Of a stretch of 64,000 nucleotides of DNA, positions 56,201 to 64,000 are shown one piece after another. This DNA comes from Sipunculus nudus (lineage: Eukaryota; Annelida; Sipuncula; Golfingiida; Sipunculidae). The position numbers and the translations under genes are program-made. Each line of letters opens with the position of its first letter. Positions within the stretch are counted from its first letter, which is position 1. The stretch lies in assembly GCA_026874595.1 (NCBI GenBank), contig CM049312.1, positions 79,215,429 through 79,279,428 of the forward strand. Reading direction: 5' to 3'. Under the pieces are notes generated by a model. The model made no database searches and was not told the origin of the DNA. It saw only the letters and a list, made by a program, of their open reading frames with translations.

Positions 56201-57484
56201 TTCCCACAAGATTTGTTCACTTAACCAGAACATGAGAAAAAAGAGCTCAGTTCACGCGTCAGTGTACATATTTGTGTGGGGGAATGTTAACAGGTCAAAA
56301 AGAGAGATTGGACAAACGGCCATAGTCATAGAGTTGGTACCTTATTGAAACCAAGCACGGAGATGAAAGGCCTAATTTCTATTGGTTTTCATTAAAATAA
56401 TTGGTGTATTTAAATATTACAATGAAAATAGGATCTAAAAACATTGATCAAACATATAAAAGTGTTAAAGCACAATTGGCCCCATAACACAAGCCCTATA
56501 ATTATGTTATATTAGTTGAACATACATATGTACTATGAATGAATAATCCTAATCTAAGAAATGAAGTAGTCGTAAACGTTTGATCTGTACAAGAGTAGGT
56601 TTGACTGAGATTGCTATTATTGAACGCAGGTAACGCAAATGGGAACCCTAAACCTCTTTGCTCTCTCTAACCTCGGCTATTAACAAGATTAACATCAACA
56701 TAACTCAAAATTAAAAAAAGGCTAATAATTAACAACAAAGATCAAATCAGCATGGAAAGGACATAGAGGAAACGACACCGAACAAACATGAAAAAATTGA
56801 AATCTGCAAATATATACGTAATTGTTTGTATAGAATCCCATCGATAACAAAAGTTAATATATAAATAGAAATAACTCAATGGAATCGCAAAACTTCTGAA
56901 ATATATTTCTAGTCAGTAAAATGTGGATAGTTGTTGAGAGTTTAATATGTTAATTATTTATACCCGGCACTTACTTGGTTGGCAGCATCTAACAATCAAT
57001 TTTTACAGCCAGTGAACTCTCTCAACCACTAGTTGCTAAATAATCGATACCAAGAAGTGGAACCAGTATAACAAAGACCTCAGTGAAAACCAATAAACGT
57101 TAATGGCTAGGCGACTCCAAAGTGCAGTAAACGATGTTAACGCTATAATGCCGCTTTGCAGTAAATCCAATCATCTTTAATGATTCAAATGTCGGGTTTT
57201 CTGTGGCACGCAAAAAGTTTTATCGAACGGTTTTAGAACAAAGTATGCTAAGTATTCCTTCAATTACACATAGAATGAGATATAATTAGGGCCAGGTATT
57301 TCTGTTCTCATTCTATGCCGAAACAGGATTTACTTGTGTGCACCGCTGTAGAAACAAAATCAAATCAAACTCAACGTATAATCAAGTTTCCATAAATATT
57401 CCATTAGGATTATAAATGGAAGACAACTCAAAAGTTTTATATTCTTCAAAAGTGAGTTATCTATAGTTCCAAGTGAAAATAAAA
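52490..57484. other. Long intergenic stretch with repeats
   Basis: Contents include a (TA)n tract at 53144-53206 directly followed at 53207-53290 by CACCTCTCTTAGTGGGCACC and further CTCTATAAAGTGGACACC words, the one-sided end of a pogo/mariner-type repeat. An (ATT)n run lies at 54311-54345. A possible isolated exon is listed separately at 54830-55026. Nothing else is recognised. Confidence 0.45.
54836..55026 (-). CDS. Possible isolated coding exon, unknown product
   Basis: A minus-strand open stretch reads VFLFTNGRIVSGFTRYYD, TILRALGAVDNAPWPDNV and YRTEMEVCRIRIQ, and then meets a near-consensus donor A|GTAAGTATA close to 54846. It is more GC-rich than the surrounding DNA. I see no clear acceptor and recognise no family, so it may be chance or one exon of an unseen gene. 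Confidence 0.25.
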
Positions 57485-57676
57485 TACAATGAAACCTCTA
57501 CAATATGGGCACCCTTGGAACTAGGCCAAACTGCCTTCTTTATATAGGTGCCCACTATAAGGAGGTCATGATTGCTACATAAACAATATGGGGAGAAGAA
57601 ACTAGACTTTCAGAAACTGCCCACTATATAAAGGCTCCCACTTAATGGAGGTACCACTTGGAGAGGTTCCACTGTA
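57485..57676. mobile_element. 192-bp TA-flanked MITE, pogo/mariner-like ends
   Basis: The ends read TACAATGAAACCTCTACAA and, inverted, TACAGTGGAACCTCTCCAA, flanked by TA at 57485-57486 and 57675-57676. Inside are GGGCACC, GTGCCCACTATA and similar words repeated in both orientations. It has no coding capacity. Related ends occur at 53207. Confidence 0.65.
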
Positions 57677-59456
57677 TGTACTGCTTAGTTTTTTTGCAAC
57701 AAATTAACCAATATGTTGAGGACTTAACAATATTTAAGGTCCCAGATGTCGTCCCCTTAAATAAACCCTCTTTTATCCAAAATATTATATGATGTAGTAT
57801 TAAAATAGTGATAAATCACGAGTAATCACTAATCAATGGAAAAATCTTCAGAAAAACTCATTAGCAAGGGATTCAGCAAGATGACCTGTTTAAATATTTA
57901 CCAGCATCATTTTTCATTAGCCAGCGTCAGTAGGGTATCTGGATTACTTCAACCACTGGAATACCAAGCCTCAAAGCTATGTAGAAGTGTGCATATTATG
58001 AGCAGAATAAAAATCAAATCAGACTTAGCGTATTTATTTAAGGACAAACGTCTGTTGGATGAGTTCCAGGGTGTAAAAAGTATCAGGATGTTACATGTTT
58101 AGGCAGTACATTCCCTCCAGCTCTTTTTTCACCCAGTGCATTTTTATTACATAAAATGATACTGTATGTGTTTTTGGGATCAGGTAACCACTGTTAACTG
58201 GATATTAGTGTTTTCATGTTTTAGGGATATCCTTGTTAATTTACATTCATTTAGAAAACGGCCAGAAGAAAAGATCAGTCTAATTCGATGACATTACATT
58301 TGATATACTGGCATTTCCATGATATTATCAACTTGCTCGCCTAAATTTGACCGAAAATAATTGCTTGGTCTATAAGCGCAATATCTGTTTAAAAATTTCA
58401 GAAGAAAATCCTTATCTCTTCGTATCAGCAAGGCAAACACCGCCCCATTATAAAAAACAATACCGAGTTTTAAAGGATAAATGAGAATAGAATGAGAGTA
58501 GAAAATTATACCATTGCAAGACATATATTGCATGTATTTTTTTACAATCGCCAAATTTATATGCACTGTCCTACAAGTTCGAAGTGGTTTCGTTTGTGTG
58601 CATGGAATATAATGGAATTATAAAACACAATATCGGGCAAAGTAATAATTATTATGCACATTATAATTTTTCCGAATTGGACTCCCCACCTGCTTGATGT
58701 GTAAGCTGGCTTTTCCTTAATTACATTCCCCTTTTTTTTCTTGTTTTGTTCACTCCCCTAGGCCTCTTTCACAACCCGAACATAATACTCTATGGTATAT
58801 ATAAAAAATCATTGTTACCGTTAATTTGGCTTTGAACTAATGCGTTTTATTACCAGCTTTATTTCAACACACTGATTATATCGTTGTCACATTTATATGT
58901 TACCATGATATGATAACTTTATATCAGATGTATCCTTTTAATAGAACATTTTTCTTTAAAGCTGAGTTTTTCGTTAAGACACTTTAGCAAGCGTTAAGGC
59001 GTGTCAGGAACTATAACTAAAATAAAGCACACAGCATGTTTGAGGAGTTTTACGCTTGGCTGATCTTATCATTGATTGTTACGACGCATGGGATCACCAT
59101 CATGTCATTTGTAAAGAAATGAAACAGTCGTAGCAATAACACCATTAAAGATGAATGAAGGCAATAGGAAAAAAACCTTAAACAATGCCACCGTTTCGCT
59201 TATTGTACGTTGGTTTTTGGATTCATAAGTGCAGTGCATATGAAACTATGCTTTTAAGACATCTTTCAACAGAGCGTGAAAGGTCTTGCGTAACCTCAGT
59301 TAAAATATTCATCTACCTATATTTATGGTCCCCACAGAGAAATCCATGTGATTATTATTACGTTCCTCTTGTGCCAAATGATATACATTTTAGGTGGCTG
59401 CAATGGTATAGGCCATATAAGTTTGCTGTTGATGGTTTGCCAATGAATCAGTTGCA
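57677..59456. other. Upstream region of gene F, no gene recognised
   Basis: Open frames at 57836-58102 and 59185-59460 have no recognised domain. The latter ends just before the gene F signal exon and is in another frame. Confidence 0.4.
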
Positions 59457-59493
59457 ATGAAAGGATTCCTTTGCTACATTGCGTTCATATCAG
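59457..59493 (+). CDS. Gene F exon: signal peptide
   Basis: ATG at 59457, 12 mostly hydrophobic codons, phase-1 donor GTAAAA at 59494. It lies 360 bp before the PAN exon, as the family layout predicts. Confidence 0.65.
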
Positions 59494-60117
59494 GTAAAAA
59501 ACAATTGAAAACGTAGGTTTTAGTTTAGTTGTATTCCTTTGGTTCTTAATTAGTTCCAGCTTTGTACTTTGAGATATTTTTTTGTAGCAGAAAACAGGTG
59601 CGTTTTGATTCACACTCGAATGAATGGAGTATATTTCGATATAAATGAAAGAAGTGTTACAACTTCAAGAAATAGTGTTTGTGACGAGTTGTGACCGTAA
59701 CTACACTGTGCACACTATATGTTGTTCTCTCCAAACGAATAACGCATCTCACCCCATGATTGAGAATGGATCTCACGATCTACCCGGTTTTAAAGTCCTG
59801 GGTTCGACCCCTAGACCACAGAAGTGGGTAAAATTAATTTGATATCATTACAGGAACCGTGGCTTTCTCTGGAGTTCGCAGAAGATATAAACTAAAGGAA
59901 CATGCCAGAGCTGTAGGACCTTTGATTGAACAATTTACCCAGTTTGCGGGAGAACCTACTCCGGATATCAGATGGATGAAGTGTCTTACTATGTGCACTC
60001 GTGTATCCTGTGCAGCTAATAATCTTTATAGTAACGGCACATGTGAACGTATACGCTCGACAACCTTCAATGCCATCGAGGACGCACTAACTCAATTGTA
60101 CACGGACCAACCATATG
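59457..60117 (+). CDS. Gene F: signal peptide and PAN/apple-like exons
   Basis: The signal exon 59457-59493 (MKGFLCYIAFISG, donor GTAAAA) and the PAN exon 59854-60117 (264 nt) are joined in phase 1. The PAN exon reads VRRRYKLKEHARAV, MKCLTMCTRVSCAANNLY, GTCERIRS and QLYTDQPYG. It lies closest to the gene D array in motif style (C.A.NLY). The downstream CTLD-b is frameshifted and no good CTLD-a exon is found, so the gene may now encode only a secreted PAN protein or be dying. Confidence 0.75.
59735..59845 (+). repeat. SINE-like fragment with a tRNA-type B box
   Basis: GGGTTCGACCCC near 59808 fits a Pol III B box, and the preceding CTCACGATCTACCCGG region looks like a worn tRNA-derived head. 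It lies in the first intron of gene F. No full tRNA fold is supported. Confidence 0.35.
59854..60117 (+). CDS. Gene F exon: PAN/apple-like module (264 nt)
   Basis: The acceptor is ATATCATTACAG and the donor GTAAGA starts at 60118. Phase is 1 at both ends. No stops occur. Confidence 0.88.
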
Positions 60118-61166
60118 GTAAGAAATTCCAATTTATTGAATATAGTAAATTTTATTGGCCAACAATCTAAGTAATCTGAACATAAAAATAATATTTGCTA
60201 AAAATAGGTTCAGTCCAAGTCTTTTTAATTGAATTAAATAGTTACTGTTTAATATCCCAGTTTTATGTAAAACCCAAACGAAGTAGAAATGGCAGAAAGA
60301 GTTGCAATTATCTAATCCTAGATTTTTAAAGGTTCGGTAAAAGTTTAGACTCCAGTAATGAACTTTTTGAGGAATTCACTCCTGGTATTTAAATCAATGT
60401 TCATGTAAGACTGAACCTAATAATTGAATGTTGGTTGTACGAGTCCTATCCATGGGGAATATTAAAAGGGAAATGTTTATCCAATATTCGAACGGTAGCG
60501 TACGTAGTTTCTGAGGAATCACCCTAGAATGGAGACATATACTTTGGTCTGGAAATACGTAAAAACTTGTCTTGATATTCCTTTCTATATTTCATTCGAT
60601 GATCCCTTCTTTTGCGTCCAAATCATGAATTAAGATGTTACTTCAGATCATATTGCCACTTGTGTTAATATTTATTTTAAACTATATCATATTAATATTA
60701 ATCAGAAATCTTGGTGTTCCAATATATTTAGAGGCATTATAACCAGAAGTATTAAATAAAGATGCAAAACACACCAAACGCCTATTTTTGGATATGCATA
60801 GATATTAGTATATTATGCAAGATTAGACGGGATTTAATAAGAATATTATACGTCGATACAACGAAGGTAATTGGCAAAGCATTTAGAATCTATTGGTCAA
60901 TGGTCAGGTATGGTGCTCTGTTTTGTAAGGTTCATTCAATATAGAACCGCTGGATTAGCTTGACACAATTTGATATTCATTTCAGTGTCGCATATCCTAT
61001 AATCATTGACAAAATAGCACAACAACTTAAAAAATGTAAGGCATGTAAGGTCAATGTTTCATAAATGGTACCACCTGAAAAATAGAAAGTAAGATAATTT
61101 TCTTGAATTGTTACTATATTGAAAATCATATGGCAGAAATGAGATTGTTAATAACTTTTATTCTAG
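60118..61166. other. Gene F intron, no CTLD-a exon found
   Basis: The family layout predicts a CTLD-a exon here. I searched for CP.GF, SCYLF and GGDL.SVE in all plus frames and did not find it. Confidence 0.5.
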
Positions 61167-61390
61167 CTTCCACCTACATGTGGACATTTGGGTCGGATGC
61201 TCTTCAGAATGGTGGTGGTCCGCAACTGGATCTTGCATTGTGTATGTTGACTGGAAAACTAATGAACCAAATAACGTGGGTAAAGAAGATTGTCTGGCTA
61301 TGAAGAGTGCTGCAAAGTTCTTGGAATGATGCAGTAGCAGTAGTCTCCGAGCAATTTGGGAGGTTCAGGCTGTTCTGTTAAACATATAAG
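61167..61390 (+). pseudogene. Gene F CTLD-b pseudoexon
   Basis: After TTTATTCTAG the frame reads STYMWTFGSDALQ. A shift follows, and WWSATGS, YVDWKTNEPNN and EDCLAMKS are seen. Another shift precedes WNDAVAV. These are the family landmarks (VWTSG, W.W..TG, EPN, WND) in three frames, so the CTLD is broken. Confidence 0.75.
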
Positions 61391-63279
61391 TACCACTGGT
61401 TTACTTGTCGTCTCTTGAAAAACTTTCGTATCCCTTCTTTATTAACCTATATGAATGTATTAATTATAGTGTCATGTACTCTTAGAAGAAATACAATAAA
61501 TGGCTGGTCTCAGTAACAAACATACGCACCAGTTTATATGATATTCCATACCCTCTTCGATAATGGTAGCATACAGGCATACGCACAATTAAGACAGATC
61601 TCCCATGCTTTGGCTTCAAAGTCACTGATCTGCATAACAATCTTATACAGCAGTCATATCAACTGAACTTTTGGGATGTAATCCTAACAACTCTGTTTCA
61701 CTGTTAGGAATAGCTTTGAATTAATCTCCTCTCTGCTTTAATCATAACATGGACAGGGACATATAAAATAATTCTAAATTGACCTAACCATGAACTCTAT
61801 ATGCCCTTAAAAAAGCATGTTCATTCAATGAATAATGATGAGCAGAGAAGTTGAAAGTTACCAGTAAAGATACCGTTGGCAATGTGGACAATAAATCACC
61901 CGACTAGCGCAAAATTTGCATAACTTGGGCGACTGTACAAAACAGAAAACGTGTATTCTGTACCAGTACACGTGTCCACCTGTTTTTGGAATTTTTTTTA
62001 CAAAGGAGACTGTGTAAAAAAAGTGTTAGGCAAAGGGTTTCAAGACCTTCTCCGCCTACTACCTTGCAGGTAAGCCGTATGAGGCCAATAATAAAAAATA
62101 TGGCAAAAAAACTTTACAATGACTGCGATAGTGTAGAGATACTTGTTACCATACTCATGGAAAGCCTTCTGTGTAGGAGCGTTTTCGGGCTCATTAGCAT
62201 GCTTAGGTCAAAGGGGTTGAGCATATTGGTTGTGGTGGTTAAGCCAATTGTACTTAATTTTTTTTTATTTATATCTTTTGTGTGCATCCCCTAGCGCACA
62301 AGGCATTTGTTATGGTTTGCACTAGTACATCGGTGGAGTAACAGTCTGTATATCAAAGTATTACACCAAGTGATGTAAGATGTGTAATAAATTATATATA
62401 ATGAAAATCTCTAGATGAATATGTATAGTATCGATGTCAATGTGTCTTCATATTACATGGGTTACATTATTTTTTTGTGTCTATTGAAATCTATGTGTAT
62501 CACTAATTCTAAGTATGTACAACAGAAAATAAGTTTTAGTTTTCCTCAAACGTTAGATGTGAGTGTCCTTTTAAATTGAATTTATTAAGTCCGTGTTACT
62601 ATTTAGGTCGAGTCTTTCCTGTGAAAGGTATGCCCTTACATACGTTGCATTTTCTTTCTTCCAGTTTATAATTTCTAAACCTGCCTGTGATTGCGTCTTG
62701 AATATTTTCAATCCTTCCAGTGAGTACTGTTTTTAACTGTTGTTGTGTTGTACTCTATTATAACTTTGTAATAAATACTTGCAATTTAATCCAAATATAT
62801 CATTTTCATGTTAACAAATTTCATTTATGACGCGGCATAAATAATTTGATATAATATATGTTATATAAAGCAAATTACATTTCGAGACAGCAAATTATAA
62901 AATATTGAAATATAAACGTCCGCTATATTCTAAAGGGATTGTTTATTTAACTATTGTATTTCAAAACAATGATATTAACTAGACTTCTTGTTACTGTCAT
63001 AGGAAAGTGACGAATAGTTGTTGCTCTTTTTGTATATCCTTAAATATTTGTTGAAGATGGGAACAAAAGGCATTTTGGTCTTAAAATGGGTTCAGCGATG
63101 AAGAAACAGTCCAGGACTTAAGAGGAATTTAATTTAGGCCTCAACGTAACTGCAGTGAACTTAGATGGAACTTGGATTTTTTCAGCTGTCTGCTTATAAG
63201 AACCTGAGTTCCCATCATGACAAAGCTGTGGCAAGCAACCCGTGACTTCCTGGTCAGTTTTTTTAGGAATGGAACCCTA
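61391..63279. other. Intergenic, little recognised
   Basis: Near 62030-62070 the sequence GGGTTTCAAGACCTTCTCC resembles the start of a CTLD-a exon (GF.DLL), as in gene A, but nothing after it continues the domain. The order would also be wrong for gene F. The rest is AT-rich with no gene. Confidence 0.4.
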
Positions 63280-64000
63280 CAATTGATCGGACTTTGTATG
63301 CCAGACTAAAAGCCCTTGGCTTGTGTTCTAAAACACCAACAAAAAGACGACTTAACGGTGGCACGAGACTAATTTTGCACATTCGCAAGGTAAAAGCACC
63401 GGTGCGTGCAAACCTAAACAATCCACCTAGAGTCACTGGGACATTCTTATTAAAGTGAATATTGAACGTTCTATCGAAAATAGAAAGCATTTTGTTGATA
63501 AAATTGCACTGTTTAATACAGGATCGGTTTCACAGAAGGAAACAAATATCTGCTTTTTTATATTAGACAATAATATTCATGTACGTGCTCTCACTGAAAC
63601 TTGGCCTAGAGGGGATAAGCGCGATAAGCGCGATATGACCGAGTCAATTGGTTCCATCCGGGTGCAGTTGTTTTCACAATCCACGGCCAGAAAGGGGTGG
63701 GGGTGGGGGTGGGGGTGGAATAGCACCGATATGCCACCAAGAACTATTGCTCAAACGAGCACCTGAAACTTGCACAGTGATTTGAAGCACTTAACTGTCA
63801 CATACCCATTAAATTTACTTTTCGCATGCTGGTCGTGCATCGTCCACTGCTATCGCGGAAGAATAAAGTAGAACCGACTCACTTTCTTACAGAGTTTGCC
63901 GAGTTCCTTGAATAATACTCCTAATTTAGTGAATACATAGTTATTACCGGAGATTTTTAAATCCATGTTTATGACAATAATAACAAATATGCTGAAGATT
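63280..64000 (+). mobile_element. LINE, 5' part with endonuclease domain, runs off the window
   Basis: The translation shows KAPVRANLN, NIERSIENRKHFVDKIALF, ALTETWPRGD, then, after frame changes, LLSRKNKVEPTHFLTEFAEFL and VITGDF.IHVYD. These are endonuclease landmarks of CR1/L2-type LINE ORF2. Stops and shifts show decay. The copy continues past 64000. Confidence 0.65.
63694..63718 (+). repeat. (GGGGGT)n tract, G-quadruplex capable
   Basis: Five G-runs separated by single T lie inside the LINE endonuclease region, where the protein normally has a Gly-rich GGGV-type motif. Confidence 0.7.

Noticed and set aside
62030-62070. CTLD-a exon for gene F
   Set aside because: Only a GF.DLL-like stretch matches; it lies after the CTLD-b pseudoexon and the rest of the domain is absent.

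Overview
This is an AT-rich, intron-rich metazoan window. Short secreted-protein exons with consensus GT/AG sites sit among decayed LINEs, MITEs, microsatellites and one intact LTR retrotransposon. Dispersed TGACCTTGA / TCAAGGTCA repeats and the lectin family suggest a mollusc, probably a bivalve. That placement is inference; nothing here proves the species.

The host content is a cluster of one gene family: secreted proteins with a signal-peptide exon, one PAN/apple-like exon and a C-type lectin domain (CTLD) split over two exons. Exon lengths are strikingly constant (PAN 264 nt, CTLD-a 213 nt, CTLD-b 227 nt) and every junction is phase 1. The window opens on the last codon of one member (2-7). 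Gene A (+) covers 5967-8593, with no signal exon found. Gene B (-) covers 14290-25442, but its PAN donor is mutated GT to AT. Pseudogene C (+) is at 27748-28251. A lone PAN pseudoexon (-) lies at 30121-30349. Gene D (-) has an intact CTLD at 31880-32794, preceded by three tandem PAN exons (34458-36996) that share two stop codons. Gene E (+, 49415-52485) is the only fully canonical member, about 254 aa. Gene F (+) has intact signal and PAN exons at 59457-60117, but its CTLD-b is frameshifted. The sugar-site motifs differ between members (EPN/WNN, EPN/WND, QPN/WDD, EPS/WND).

The mobile content is dominated by a Ty3/gypsy-type LTR element at 40075-47219. It has 957-bp LTRs, a 5-bp target duplication CCTGT, and one 1442-codon gag-pol frame whose domain order is gag-protease-integrase-RT-RNase H. 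That is the copia-like order known from Gmr1-like elements. Its leader holds four hairpins about 50 nt apart, one with compensatory stem changes, and an early in-frame stop lies just upstream of the long frame. Other elements are LINE relics (3800-4490, 17349-17815, 20500-23395, 31240-31560, 63280-end), a decayed LTR-element relic (18300-19870), a 930-bp TTAA-flanked foldback MITE (14770-15699), a 192-bp TA-flanked MITE (57485-57676) and a tandem repeat of about 147 bp carrying nuclear-receptor-like half sites (4690-5470).

Together the window looks like an actively duplicating and decaying lectin cluster: whole genes, single exons and 3' flanks have been copied, inverted and broken, with transposons filling the introns. 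All exon models come from reading splice sites and frames by eye; no transcript or database evidence was available.
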